A stretch of DNA of 64,000 nt from Mycolicibacterium austroafricanum (GTDB taxonomy: Bacteria; Actinomycetota; Actinomycetes; Mycobacteriales; Mycobacteriaceae): assembly GCF_000612725.1 (NCBI RefSeq), contig NZ_HG964460.1:88415-152414 (forward strand), in the 5' to 3' direction. How positions within the stretch are numbered: position 1 is the first letter of the stretch; each line of letters opens with the position of its first letter. The notes under the pieces were generated by a model. The model made no database searches, was not told where the DNA came from, and worked only from the letters and a program-made list of their open reading frames with translations. The position numbers were made by a program, and so were the translations under genes. Positions 31,855 to 40,167 of the stretch are shown piece by piece.

Positions 31855-32583
31855 TCACGGACGCGCGACGTGGTGGGCCAGCAGTGCGCGCGTCCGTGCC
31901 GGGATCCCCGATTCCGCCGACATCCGAGCCGCCGCCCGGGCGGCGTCGCCGCGCTGCCCGCTGCGGACGACATCCGGGTCGCCCATCCGCCACGGCGTCG
32001 CGATATAGGCCGGGCGGGTGTCGACGATCTCCAGCAGCGTGCCGACGTCCTTGACGTCGTTGTCCGAGATTCGCACGGTGCGGGCCAGCGCCTTGAGGAC
32101 GAACGCGGGCTCCACATCAGGGATCGGAACCTCGAAGGACACCGACGACGTGTCGGCGAGCCGGGCAGTCACTGACACGCTGATCGGCTCCACCGCCAGG
32201 GCGAACAGCAGTCCCGGAGCCGCATCGAACGCACGACCGGCGATCGTCTTGGTCCTTTCCCGGCCGGTCGCGGGCACGAGCAGGTCGATCGCCAAATCGC
32301 CGCGCACGTAACGGTTCCCGCACTCCGGCAGGTATCCCAGCCGTGTCAGTTCGGCGTGGAAGTCGCCGCCGGCTGCTACCGGCGTGTCGATCCCGGTGTC
32401 GGTGTCGGCGGACATGCGCGGGGTTCCGGGGTGGTGATAGATGTGCCGGAGCAGATACACCATCTGCCCGCCGATGATCCGGTAGTTGGAACGGCCCGCA
32501 GCCTCGGCCAAGTCACGCAACGCCAGCATCGCGTGGTCTTCGCTGGCGCTGGTGCAGGCAAGGTTCACGGAAACGGAAGTCAT
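31855..32583 (-). CDS. Nucleotidyltransferase toxin (AbiEii-like)
   Basis: 242 aa from ATG 32581-32583, overlapping the stop of the upstream antitoxin gene as ATGA. NTase signatures: YRIIGGQMVYLL (34-45, the GG/S-type loop) and SADTDTGID (58-66, the two acidic residues that bind metal), then FALAVEPISVSV and the AFVLKALARTV helix seen in AbiEii/MenT-like proteins. Such enzymes transfer nucleotides to RNA (often tRNA acceptor ends) or other targets. With a tRNA array on the same element, tRNA is an attractive but unproven target. Confidence 0.82.
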   Translation of the reverse strand: MTSVSVNLACTSASEDHAMLALRDLAEAAGRSNYRIIGGQMVYLLRHIYHHPGTPRMSADTDTGIDTPVAAGGDFHAELTRLGYLPECGNRYVRGDLAIDLLVPATGRERTKTIAGRAFDAAPGLLFALAVEPISVSVTARLADTSSVSFEVPIPDVEPAFVLKALARTVRISDNDVKDVGTLLEIVDTRPAYIATPWRMGDPDVVRSGQRGDAARAAARMSAESGIPARTRALLAHHVARP

Positions 32584-33533
32584 GTTCGGTTCGCAATCCA
32601 CTCGCGGAGACGGTCTGGTGCACCATCGTCGCCTCCGGGCCGGGAAACCATGTCCTGCAACACGACCACCGGGTCGACGGTGGGGGGCGCCGGATCGACG
32701 GTGGAATCCGACCACCACCGGGCTGTGGCCCACACAGTCGAGTCCTCGGGCACGCGCAGCACCAGCGTCGCCTCGGCGTGCGTGGCCGGAACCAGTTGCG
32801 CCACCGAGAGGTCGATCAGCTCCCGCGCGTAGACCAGGCCCTGCGTGGGCACCCGCCACGGATTGAGCCAGTCCGCGGCGACTTCGCCGCCGGCGCGCGC
32901 GTCGACCTCCAACTCGGCGGCCGTTGTAAGCACGCGGCGGACCTGCTCGACGACGGGGGCCAGTCCGTACCAGTACGTCTCGGCGTGCGAGTCGCCCGTC
33001 GGGTGTCCCGACAGCTGTGCCAGCGACGCGCGACGGTCCTCGACGGTCATGGGCGTCGACGGCAGACGCTGTTTGGCCGCCATCTGCGATACCGCCTGCT
33101 GCGAGACACCCACAGCTGAGGCGATGTCGCGCTGACGCAGGTGATCGCGTGCCAGCACGCATACCCTCAGCGCGGCGCTGCGGGTGCGGTCGTGGGCCGC
33201 GCTCGATCGGCTCGGTGGCCGGGCGGGGGCTCCGTAGCCATGCCCCTCCAGCACGAGTTCGCCCGTCACGGTGTCGAACAGGTCGATGTCGCCATGTTCC
33301 AGCAGAGCCTCGCGGGCGCGGTCGGCGATTCCGTCGCAGACGACGAGCAGGCGCTGTCCGGGCCGGGACCGCCGCTTGGACAGCACCCCGGCAGAGCCGG
33401 TCAGACGCCCGACACGCATGACGTCGACGGCAATGGGATCCCCGGCGGCGCGGTACACGAGACGGTGGGCGTCGCCCTCCAGGACGCGCACGCCCACTTC
33501 GGCGAGGCGCGAGGGAAGCGAGCGTTCGAACAT
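32580..33533 (-). CDS. AbiEi-like HTH antitoxin
   Basis: 317 aa from ATG 33531-33533. An N-terminal domain resembling a protein-sensing AbiEi region (LVYRAAGDPIAVDVM... QRLLVVCDGIADRARE), then an HTH (VLARDHLRQRDIASAVGVSQQAVSQMAA) and a C-terminal effector-like domain. It precedes and overlaps the nucleotidyltransferase gene, the order of type IV AbiE-like pairs. The promoter is leaderless (TAGTAT, 7 nt, ATG). Confidence 0.78.
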   Translation of the reverse strand: MFERSLPSRLAEVGVRVLEGDAHRLVYRAAGDPIAVDVMRVGRLTGSAGVLSKRRSRPGQRLLVVCDGIADRAREALLEHGDIDLFDTVTGELVLEGHGYGAPARPPSRSSAAHDRTRSAALRVCVLARDHLRQRDIASAVGVSQQAVSQMAAKQRLPSTPMTVEDRRASLAQLSGHPTGDSHAETYWYGLAPVVEQVRRVLTTAAELEVDARAGGEVAADWLNPWRVPTQGLVYARELIDLSVAQLVPATHAEATLVLRVPEDSTVWATARWWSDSTVDPAPPTVDPVVVLQDMVSRPGGDDGAPDRLREWIANRT

Positions 33534-33540
33534 ACGGCTT

Positions 33541-33546
33541 ATACTA
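33541..33546 (-). promoter_or_regulatory. -10 box TAGTAT, leaderless promoter
   Basis: On the minus strand TAGTAT ends 7 nt before the ATG of the AbiEi-like gene. The 200-bp divergent region 33534-33744 is noticeably AT-richer than its surroundings. Confidence 0.55.
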
Positions 33547-33744
33547 GGCGGATCTGACACAGTCAAACAAGCGAATTCGATCTACATCGACTTGGATTGT
33601 ATCCAGGCGACGAGATGCGTGATATCGATCAGGGCTGGACTTTCACCAAGAACAGGCGATCCGACGCCACAACGGATCACCGATGCGGCCTGGAAAGTGT
33701 TTTGAAATGTAATTATTGCGCCAATAGGTCCGATAAGGGACTAT

Positions 33745-34464
33745 ATGTGCATGGCGGAGATGACCGCTGCAGATGCTGCTGAGCATCTGCAGGTGTCCCA
33801 GCGGCAGGTGCGTCGGCTGGCGAGCAACGGCGTCCTGGCCACCACCCGGGTGGTGGGGCGCACGCTGCTGCTTGACGCCGCGTCGGTGCATCAGCTGGCC
33901 GGGCGCACGCGCCACAACGGACGGCCGTGGACCGCGGCCACGGCATGGGCCGCACTCGCGCTGTTGTCCGGTCAGCACGCCCCGTGGATGGACTCGGCGG
34001 CGCTGTCTCGCCTACGCCACCGCCTACGCGGTGCGCGCGCGACCGAGGTGGCGTGGCTGGCCCGCGGGCGTGCACGGGTGCACCAGATGCATGGCTGGGG
34101 GCAAGACGCCGGCCTGATCCTGACCGGTGTGAGCGCGCTGCGCGACCCGAAGCTGTCCGCGCTGTTCGATCTGTCCCCGGCTGAGCGGGGAGTGGACGGC
34201 TACGCCGCGGCGCGCCACTTCGATGACATGGTCACCGACCTGGGGCTGTTCGACGACGTCGAAGGTGACATCACCGTGCGCGTCGTTCCCGACGATGCCG
34301 GCTACGAGGTGGACCGCCCGCTCATCGCCGCCGTCGCGGTGGACCTTTCCGAGTCGCTGGACACCCGGGAAGCCGCTGCCGGGCAGCGGGTGCTCAATGA
34401 TCTGCTCGACGCGTTCCGGACCGGTGATGGCCGCGCCGTCGGTCGATTCGACGAGGCCCGGTGA
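33745..34464 (+). CDS. HTH antitoxin of second nucleotidyltransferase pair
   Basis: 239 aa from ATG 33745 (ATG 33751 or 33760 possible). N-terminal excisionase/MerR HTH: MTAADAAEHLQVSQRQVRRLASNGVLATTRVVGRTLLLDAASV. The rest is mixed alpha/beta (LARGRARVHQMHGWGQDAG, DITVRVVPDDAGYEV). It overlaps the downstream nucleotidyltransferase gene (34461), so the two are a module. Divergent from the AbiE-like pair on the left. Confidence 0.75.
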   Translation: MCMAEMTAADAAEHLQVSQRQVRRLASNGVLATTRVVGRTLLLDAASVHQLAGRTRHNGRPWTAATAWAALALLSGQHAPWMDSAALSRLRHRLRGARATEVAWLARGRARVHQMHGWGQDAGLILTGVSALRDPKLSALFDLSPAERGVDGYAAARHFDDMVTDLGLFDDVEGDITVRVVPDDAGYEVDRPLIAAVAVDLSESLDTREAAAGQRVLNDLLDAFRTGDGRAVGRFDEAR

Positions 34465-35222
34465 GCGCGCGGCCGGATCCGCAGACAACGGTGTGGAAGG
34501 TCAACGCACCGCCGGGCGGGTGGCCGCCGCCGTGGCCGCAGCTCGTCGAGATCGTGCAGGCCATCCCGCACACGCAGTGGACGCTGGTCGGGGGACTGAT
34601 GGTGCAGCTGCACGCCGCGCACGCGGGACTGGCGCTCACCAGGCCGACGCGGGATGTGGACATGATCCTGCACATCGAGACCGGCGCCGCCACGTTCAGC
34701 GGCGTCCGTGACCAGCTGGAAAGGCTCGGGTACGCGCTGCACGAACCGATGGGCGAAGGTCCGGTGCACCGGTTTGTTCGTGGGCCGGACGGCGCGGAGA
34801 CCGTCGATGTCATGGTGGCCGACCGGCTCCCTCCGAAATGGCACCCGAAAGCGTTGGGCCGCGCGGTGTTCGCCGTCCCCGGTGGCACCTCGGCGCTGCG
34901 CAAGACGGTGAACTGCGAAGTGGACACCGCAGAGACCACAGTGATACTCAGCGTCCCTGATGTCCTCGGCGCACTGGTGCTCAAGGGTGCGGCCTACATC
35001 GAGGACACGCGCGACCGTGGCCGCCACCTCGATGACGCGGCCGTGCTGGCCTGCGCGGCAACCGATCCGGCCGGTGACCGCGCCCGCATGATCGGCAGCG
35101 ACCGGAGGCGGATCTTGGCGCTATGGCAGGTGCTCCACGACGAGAACCACCGGTCCTGGCTCGCCACCGGGACCAGCGCACGTCGCGGGCGCGCTGCGCT
35201 GCGGGTGCTGGTGGGCGGCTGA
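34461..35222 (+). CDS. Nucleotidyltransferase toxin, second pair
   Basis: 253 aa from GTG 34461, overlapping the antitoxin stop as GTGA. WTLVGGLMVQLHAA (39-52) is the glycine loop, and PTRDVDMIL (61-69) carries the two catalytic Asp residues of the DNA polymerase beta-like fold. Later DVLGALVLKGAAYIEDTRDRGRHLDDAAVL is the helix/acidic motif shared with AbiEii/MenT-type toxins. Intact. Nucleotide and target specificity cannot be told from sequence. Confidence 0.82.
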   Translation: MSARPDPQTTVWKVNAPPGGWPPPWPQLVEIVQAIPHTQWTLVGGLMVQLHAAHAGLALTRPTRDVDMILHIETGAATFSGVRDQLERLGYALHEPMGEGPVHRFVRGPDGAETVDVMVADRLPPKWHPKALGRAVFAVPGGTSALRKTVNCEVDTAETTVILSVPDVLGALVLKGAAYIEDTRDRGRHLDDAAVLACAATDPAGDRARMIGSDRRRILALWQVLHDENHRSWLATGTSARRGRAALRVLVGG

Positions 35223-35492
35223 GACGTTATCGGCCGGCACACGGTCTGGCTGATCTCTTTGAGCGGTTTCCGGCGTGCGCAGTCGAGGACGTGACAGGTA
35301 CGCTGACCTGCGGCGCAGCATGTGACCGGCGGGGATCGACGGCCAAGGCGTCACGTCCGAGGCGCCCGCGCGGCCACCGGATTCGGCCATCCTCCACCGG
35401 AGTGCACAGTCACCCTCGATTTATCGGCGCTAACCCCTGAGAAATGTTATTCCCGCAGCAGGTCCATTGAAGTGCCTGGTGAGCGCGTTTTC

Positions 35493-35783
35493 TCAGCGCG
35501 GAGGTGTACCCCAGACGAAGTAACTCGGGGTGACACCGAAAATGTCGGCCACCGCACACACTTCGTTGAGGCGCGGCGACGCGACCCCGTTGCAGTATCG
35601 GTACCACTGCGTCTGCGAAAGCTTGAGGTCAGGGTGCTCGACTTGCAACATCCTGTGGACGCTCAGCGGCGTCACACGCCGCTGCTGGCCGGTACGGGGC
35701 TGCACCGCGAGGTGGCCGCCCATCAGCGTCCGTAGGCGGTCTGCGAAATAGGCCGCGGCTTCATCGACTCTCGTGTTCTCCAT
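35493..35783 (-). CDS. EspR-like nucleoid/regulatory HTH protein
   Basis: 96 aa from ATG 35781-35783. FADRLRTLM at the start, then a HTH region (LSVHRMLQVEHPDLKLSQTQWYRYCNGVASPRLNEVCAVADIFGVTPSYF) closely reminiscent of mycobacterial EspR, which binds DNA as a dimer of dimers and regulates ESX-1 genes. Here it could control the EccC-EccA fusion or surface protein genes of the element. Leaderless: TAATGT ends 6 nt before the ATG. Confidence 0.8.
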   Translation of the reverse strand: MENTRVDEAAAYFADRLRTLMGGHLAVQPRTGQQRRVTPLSVHRMLQVEHPDLKLSQTQWYRYCNGVASPRLNEVCAVADIFGVTPSYFVWGTPPR

Positions 35784-36114
35784 GTGCCGACATTAAGGCC
35801 GCAAACGGGCCATTCAGGCTGCCGCGCACTAGGAATTTTCATCGCCCTGTCCCCGGTCGGAACTAGTCGAGCCCACCAGGCAAAACACCTGTAGCCGACA
35901 CCCGAATCGTTGACCGGAACCGCATGGAAAAGCCACCGGACGGATCGCTGAACTGGGCAGATGGCATAGCCCCCGCAAGGCACATGACACCAGTGAGCAC
36001 GCACGGCTCCGGAAGCCAAAAGACGTGACAGTCCCAGCTCAGCTAATGCACGCGTTCATGCACGTGCAAACGCCAGCGGCATCGAAAGCACCTGGACGGC
36101 GATAGGCTGCCACC
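35784..36114. other. 330-bp intergenic region between EspR-like and recombinase genes
   Basis: No gene supported. Holds the leaderless promoter of the EspR-like gene (TAATGT on the minus strand at 35790-35795), a near copy of the GGACGTGACA decamer (36021-36030), a TGCACG-rich inverted repeat around 36048-36068, and the recombinase promoter. A recombinase binding region or attachment site here is possible but cannot be recognised. Confidence 0.4.
36103..36108 (+). promoter_or_regulatory. -10 box TAGGCT, leaderless promoter of recombinase
   Basis: TAGGCT ends 6 nt before ATG 36115; no ribosome site. Confidence 0.5.
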
Positions 36115-37251
36115 ATGCCGTCACTCGCCGTCCCAGCGGACGGTCCGGACACCGCCTTGGACCGCCGCACACAGGAGGCGATCCTGCGCGCGGCTGCGGC
36201 TGCCCAATCGCCGGGCACCCGGCGCGCTTACGACAGCGCCTGGGCCCGATTCGAACGCTGGTGTGCCACCCACCAGCACCGTCCGCTACCGGCACGTCCA
36301 GATGTCGTCGCGGCCTACCTCGTCGAAGCAGCCGAGACCGTCGACAGCGACGGCCGCCGTTCCTATGCCGCCGCGACGCTGGCCAAGTGGGTTGCGGCGA
36401 TCAGCGACCGACATCGCCGCGCGAGCTGCGACAGCGACCCCACGCAGCACGCCCTGGTGCGCGCAACCGCTGCCGGTCTGCGCCGCGAATACGCGATCGC
36501 CGGTGACCGCCCCCGATCGCCGCGCGACCCGCTGCTGACCGAGGACATCATGGCTCTGGTCGAGACGGCCCGCGCCCAGGTGACCGGGTGGGCCAGTGGG
36601 GTCCGTGAAAGGCGTGACACGGCGCTGTTGCTGATGGGATTCGCCGGAGCGTTCCGCCGCAGCGAGCTGGTCGCACTGACCGGTGCTGACCTGGCACTGC
36701 ACCCGCTCGACGGCATGCATATTCACGTGCGCCGATCCAAGACAGACCAGGGTGGCGAGGGCCGCGTACATGCACTTCCGCGCACTGAGGACCCCCGCCG
36801 TTGTCCGCCGTGCGCCTACACCCGCTGGGCCCTGGCTGTCTCCGCGTTCGACCGCGGCGGTCGCGCCGCACTCATCGCTGCGGTTAGTGGTGTCGACAGC
36901 GGCTTCGAGGACCATCTGTGCCGGCGGGCGCGACCAGCGATCACTGGGGGCCGGGCGGTGTTTCGCTCCATCGCACAGAACGGCAACCTCTCGACCGACG
37001 CGCTCTCCGGAGCCGCAGTGCACTCCGCGGTGCGCCGGCGTGCCGAGCGAGCCGGGTTCTCCGCCGACGAGGTCGCCAGACTCGGCGCGCACAGCCTGAG
37101 AGCCGGATTCGTCACCCAGGCCATCCGCAACGGCGCCGACACCGTGGCGATCATGCGCCAGACGGCCCACCAGACCCCGGCGATGGTGGCGCGCTACGCC
37201 CGAGAGAAGGCACCCCTGGTCGGCAACGCGGTCACCGAACTCGGGCTCTGA
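36115..37251 (+). CDS. Tyrosine recombinase/integrase
   Basis: 378 aa from ATG 36115. N-terminal core-binding domain with GTRRAYDSAWARFERWCA (33-50). Catalytic domain: Arg in GFAGAFRRSELVAL, the beta-hairpin Lys region RRSKTDQGGEG, HSLRAGFVTQ (the H-x-x-R box) and MRQTAHQTPAMVARYAR (second His and nucleophile Tyr near the C-terminus). All catalytic residues appear present, so it should cut and rejoin DNA via a 3'-phosphotyrosine. It is likely the integrase of the element or a resolvase. Followed after 2 nt by a second recombinase-like gene. Confidence 0.9.
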   Translation: MPSLAVPADGPDTALDRRTQEAILRAAAAAQSPGTRRAYDSAWARFERWCATHQHRPLPARPDVVAAYLVEAAETVDSDGRRSYAAATLAKWVAAISDRHRRASCDSDPTQHALVRATAAGLRREYAIAGDRPRSPRDPLLTEDIMALVETARAQVTGWASGVRERRDTALLLMGFAGAFRRSELVALTGADLALHPLDGMHIHVRRSKTDQGGEGRVHALPRTEDPRRCPPCAYTRWALAVSAFDRGGRAALIAAVSGVDSGFEDHLCRRARPAITGGRAVFRSIAQNGNLSTDALSGAAVHSAVRRRAERAGFSADEVARLGAHSLRAGFVTQAIRNGADTVAIMRQTAHQTPAMVARYAREKAPLVGNAVTELGL

Positions 37252-37253
37252 CC

Positions 37254-38246
37254 GTGGCTGCCAACCGTCGGGAGCAGGCGGTGTGGGGCTTGTTCGCCGA
37301 CTGGTGCGCGGCGCATGAGCAGCAGCCGTTGCCGGCCGCGCCGCTGACGCTGGCGCGGTTCCTGGCCGAGAATCCCGCCACGGTGGCCACCCAGCGCCGC
37401 CGTGTCGGTGTCGTCAACGCGGTGCACCGGCGTCGCGGACACCGACCGCCCGGGCACGTCGAGACGGTGCGCGAACTCATCGACAGTCGCCGGCGCGGCA
37501 CCGTCGCTGCTCAGGCCGATGCCGCAGCAGCTGCGCTGGCCAGGCTCCCCAGACGCGGCTGGCCAACAGCGCTGTTCGCCCGCCGAGACGCAATGCTGCT
37601 GACGCTGGCCGCCGCTGCGGTGCCCTACACCCGGATCGCGTCGCTGCGCCTGGGCGACATCGACAGCGACCAGCGCGGTGACACCGTGTCGGTGACCTGC
37701 CCTGACGGGACGGCGTACACCGCCACAACGCCCGCAATCGACGCGTCCCCGGTCAGTGTGTGGGAGGAATGGCGGGAGATCCGTGGTCTCCAGCACCAGT
37801 TCCCGAGCCCGCGCATTGTCGCGGCTCATCTTCGGGGACAGCAGGTGCGCAACGCCGCTGCGGCGCCTGTGCATCTGCCGCTGTTCACGCCGATCGACCG
37901 CTGGGGCGACTGCGGCCTAGCGCCGACCGCGCTCACACCCGCCGCGGTCTCGGCAATCCTCGCCCCGCACCTGGAAGGCACGGCGCTTCCACATTCGCCG
38001 CTTCCGGCACCCGAAGCGCACCGCGCGAGACGTCCCGCGCCCCGAGCAGCGCCTGCGCCGGTACCGGAGACCGTCATGACACTGGACCCGGAAACCTTCG
38101 GCCGCGGCCTGGCCGCACGCCGCCGCGCGGCCACGGATCTGGCCGGAGTCACCGATGTGCTCGACGATGTTGAGGACCGCGCTGGCCGCCTACTCGATGA
38201 CCTGCTGCGGCTGCTCGACGACCCAGACCCGGGCACACAGCGGTGA
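37254..38246 (+). CDS. Recombinase-like partner, probably catalytically dead
   Basis: 330 aa from GTG 37254, 2 nt after the integrase stop. N-terminal core-binding-like domain (REQAVWGLFADWCAAHEQQPL) parallels the first gene. DAMLLTLAAAAVPYTRIASLRLGDID aligns with the start of a tyrosine recombinase catalytic domain, but the catalytic Arg position is occupied by Pro, and no HxxR or terminal Tyr box is seen. The C-terminus is a Pro-rich linker and an acidic helical tail (DVLDDVEDRAGRLLDDLLRLLDD). It may form a heteromer with the active recombinase, as in multi-recombinase elements. Confidence 0.7.
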   Translation: MAANRREQAVWGLFADWCAAHEQQPLPAAPLTLARFLAENPATVATQRRRVGVVNAVHRRRGHRPPGHVETVRELIDSRRRGTVAAQADAAAAALARLPRRGWPTALFARRDAMLLTLAAAAVPYTRIASLRLGDIDSDQRGDTVSVTCPDGTAYTATTPAIDASPVSVWEEWREIRGLQHQFPSPRIVAAHLRGQQVRNAAAAPVHLPLFTPIDRWGDCGLAPTALTPAAVSAILAPHLEGTALPHSPLPAPEAHRARRPAPRAAPAPVPETVMTLDPETFGRGLAARRRAATDLAGVTDVLDDVEDRAGRLLDDLLRLLDDPDPGTQR

Positions 38247-38336
38247 CGCGCCCGGTGGCGGTTCGGCCACGGCGCTGTGATCCCCTCCAGACAGCCGGGT
38301 GCACCGTGTTCCCAGCACACGCAGGAGGATTCGCCG

Positions 38337-38618
38337 ATGTCTGTCTTCTACGAGTTGCCGGCCACCGAATTAGTGGAGGGACTGTCCACTGACGATGCCC
38401 AGCGCATCCTCGACGTGATGCGCGTAGGGGAGGCGATCCAGGTCACTGTCTACACACCGCGCCCTGACGATGACGCGCAGGATAGGCAGAACCAGGAGGA
38501 GTCCGAGACCCGGCTATTCGGCGTGGGCAGCTACGTGTCGCTCGGCGCGTTCCCCGGCACGCCGGTCGACCTGTCGCGTCACCCGCAGGCGCGGAACCGA
38601 CGTGAATCCTCCAGGTAG
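38337..38618 (+). CDS. Unknown 93-aa protein
   Basis: 93 aa from ATG 38337 with AGGAGG 7 nt upstream. MSVFYELPATELVEGLSTDDAQRILDVM then an acidic/Gln-rich middle and VGSYVSLGAFPGTPVDL. No known family. Lies between the recombinase pair and the first tRNA. Confidence 0.7.
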   Translation: MSVFYELPATELVEGLSTDDAQRILDVMRVGEAIQVTVYTPRPDDDAQDRQNQEESETRLFGVGSYVSLGAFPGTPVDLSRHPQARNRRESSR

Positions 38619-38643
38619 AGAACACATAGTGTGTGATGCGCAG

Positions 38644-38728
38644 CGGAGACGGCGGGACTCGAACCCGCGGCCGGTTACACCGACTACGCCTTAGCAAGGC
38701 GCTGCATTCGCCACTCTGCCACGTCTCC
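38644..38728 (-). tRNA. tRNA-Ser(GCT)
   Basis: Acceptor GGAGAC/GTCTCC, anticodon loop TTGCTAA, long variable arm and T-arm GCGGGTTCGAGTCCCGC. Discriminator G. First gene of the array at its left end. Confidence 0.93.
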
Positions 38729-38753
38729 AATTTGGCTGCACCGCAGCCATGCG

Positions 38754-38826
38754 AGCCCCCAGTCGGAATTGAACCGACGCTCGCGCATTACGAGTGCACC
38801 GCTCTGGCCTACTGAGCTATGGGGGC
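38754..38826 (-). tRNA. tRNA-Thr(CGT)
   Basis: Acceptor GCCCCCA/TGGGGGC, anticodon loop CTCGTAA on stem GTGCA/TGCGC, T-arm present. Reads ACG. Confidence 0.93.
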
Positions 38827-38875
38827 ATGCGCGCCTTGCACGCAGCTGCCGGCGATCCGGTGCTTGTCTACGCGC

Positions 38876-39067
38876 ATGGCACAGAACAGGTTGTACTCCG
38901 TGGTCCAGTCACACGCTCCGTACGACACCCACCTGCTGGTCGGCCACCAGCTCGAATACGCAGCGGCCAAAGCTCTGTCGGATGGGCTGAGGACCGGGAC
39001 CGTGAGCTTGGTGCCGTCGAGCGATTTTCCGGACGACGCGAAGGTCGGTGACACGGTCGAGGTTTGA
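38876..39067 (+). CDS. Possible small protein on opposite strand, 63 aa
   Basis: From ATG 38876: MAQNRLYSVVQSHAPYDTHLL... through ALSDGLRTGTVSLVPSSDF to GDTVEV, a plausible small alpha/beta fold. It is on the plus strand while the surrounding tRNAs are on the minus strand, and no strong ribosome site was seen. Confidence 0.4.
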   Translation: MAQNRLYSVVQSHAPYDTHLLVGHQLEYAAAKALSDGLRTGTVSLVPSSDFPDDAKVGDTVEV

Positions 39068-39113
39068 ACGCACGTCCCGCGGAGTCACCGCGGTGCCGGC
39101 ACGTGTGGTTGGA

Positions 39114-39184
39114 GTCTCCGACCGGAATCGAACCGGTGTGCGCGGCTTTGCAGACCGCTGCCTTGCCATTCGGCCACGGAGACA
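39114..39184 (-). tRNA. tRNA-Cys(GCA)
   Basis: Acceptor GTCTCCG/CGGAGAC, anticodon loop CTGCAAA, T-arm ACCGGTTCGATTCCGGT. 71 nt. Confidence 0.93.
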
Positions 39185-39264
39185 TGTTCGCCGTACCGCT
39201 CACGATCGCTGGGCCGATGTCGACGCCTAGCGGCAGACGCCGCCGAGCCGGCGCAGCTGAGCGA

Positions 39265-39471
39265 TCAGTTCGCGCGCCGGGCCACGTCTTCGAGAATGCG
39301 CCAGTCCTGCCCATCAATCGCCCAGCGATCGTGGGCGGTGCGGAACTTGTTCTTGCTCGCATGTTGTGCAGTGCAATCCGGACACAGACACCACGCCTGC
39401 AACCCATTGCTCGAGCGGTACACGATCTCGCGCGCAGCGCGGGCCTGCGCTTCCGTCACGTGAGACATCAA
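39265..39471 (-). CDS. Small zinc-binding protein, 68 aa
   Basis: 68 aa from ATG 39469-39471 (second Met one codon on). MMSHVTEAQARAAREIVYRSSNG, then WCLCPDCTAQHASKNK, with cysteines C-x-C-x2-C and a His downstream that could hold zinc. Last gene of a six-gene minus-strand operon starting at 40863. Confidence 0.65.
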   Translation of the reverse strand: MMSHVTEAQARAAREIVYRSSNGLQAWCLCPDCTAQHASKNKFRTAHDRWAIDGQDWRILEDVARRAN

Positions 39472-39532
39472 CTCACGGCGTTTCCCTCATCGCAATCATC
39501 GCCCGTCGTCTCGGCTGACCATGTGCACATCC

Positions 39533-39820
39533 CTAGCGGGTTCCCCGTGCCGTGCGGCGGCGTCGAATCAGATCCATCGACTCGCGGCTCATGTACCCGA
39601 TCGGTATCGCTCCCAGCCGAAGCGCGAGTTGCCGTTTCGACTCGGTCACGTCGTAGTGGGCGATCGGTGTGCCGGGTTTCTGGAACCAGACTCTTCGCAG
39701 ACCGAGCTGCGCCGCGAAGGCGTGCAGCTCCTCGTCGGTGTCGGCCAGCAGGTGCGACCACACCGCGTTGAGCCGCCCCACCTGAGCAGGACGTTGCATG
39801 TCGTCGACGTAGACCGGCAT
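39533..39820 (-). CDS. DUF4031 protein
   Basis: 95 aa from ATG 39818-39820. MPVYVDDMQRPAQVGRLNAVWSHLLADTDEELHAFAAQLGLRRVWFQ ... HYDVTESKRQLALRLGAIPI is the full DUF4031 pattern (a small alpha/beta domain common in actinobacteria and their phages, biochemical role unknown). Starts 4 nt after the upstream stop; in the operon 40863-39265. Confidence 0.85.
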   Translation of the reverse strand: MPVYVDDMQRPAQVGRLNAVWSHLLADTDEELHAFAAQLGLRRVWFQKPGTPIAHYDVTESKRQLALRLGAIPIGYMSRESMDLIRRRRTARGTR

Positions 39821-39824
39821 CGCC

Positions 39825-40025
39825 CTATCTCTCCACCGGTGTCAGTTCGTCTGCGCGGTACCAGCGGAACGCATCGGGCTGGCGCTTGGCAGCGTCAGGG
39901 TGATCGGCGTCAGCTTCCAGGTAATGCATGCCGTCACCGCCCGGTCGCGGAGCCACCTGCACGCGGTACACCTTGCGGTTGTTACCAATTCGCACAAGGT
40001 CGTTCTTCCTGAACGCGACGTCCAC
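39825..40025 (-). CDS. Unknown 66-aa protein
   Basis: 66 aa starting MDVAFRKNDLVRIGNNRKVYRVQVAPRPGG, a likely small beta-barrel, ending RWYRADELTPVER. 3 nt after the previous stop. Function unknown. Confidence 0.7.
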   Translation of the reverse strand: MDVAFRKNDLVRIGNNRKVYRVQVAPRPGGDGMHYLEADADHPDAAKRQPDAFRWYRADELTPVER

Positions 40026-40028
40026 TTG

Positions 40029-40148
40029 TCAACCTCCCCGGTTCATCGCGGCTGCATTGTCGATGCGGTCGCGGCAGGTTTCGTCGTTCGGGTTGCCGTT
40101 ACAGAAGTAGAAGCACCCGCATAGTCGGCACTGCGATTCACCGGCCAC
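40029..40148 (-). CDS. Cys-rich miniprotein, 39 aa
   Basis: 39 aa from GTG 40146-40148 with GAGAGGA 8 nt upstream. QCRLCGCFYFC plus a further ETC give five cysteines in the first 28 residues: a probable zinc knuckle. Fills exactly the gap between two operon genes (20 nt before, 3 nt after), so likely real though very short. Confidence 0.65.
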   Translation of the reverse strand: MAGESQCRLCGCFYFCNGNPNDETCRDRIDNAAAMNRGG

Positions 40149-40167
40149 GGCTGTGGTCCTCTCGGTC

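Noticed and set aside
35223..35492. Possible plus-strand ORF after the second nucleotidyltransferase
   Set aside because: No ribosome site and Arg/His-rich shadow composition; contains one GGACGTGACA copy only.
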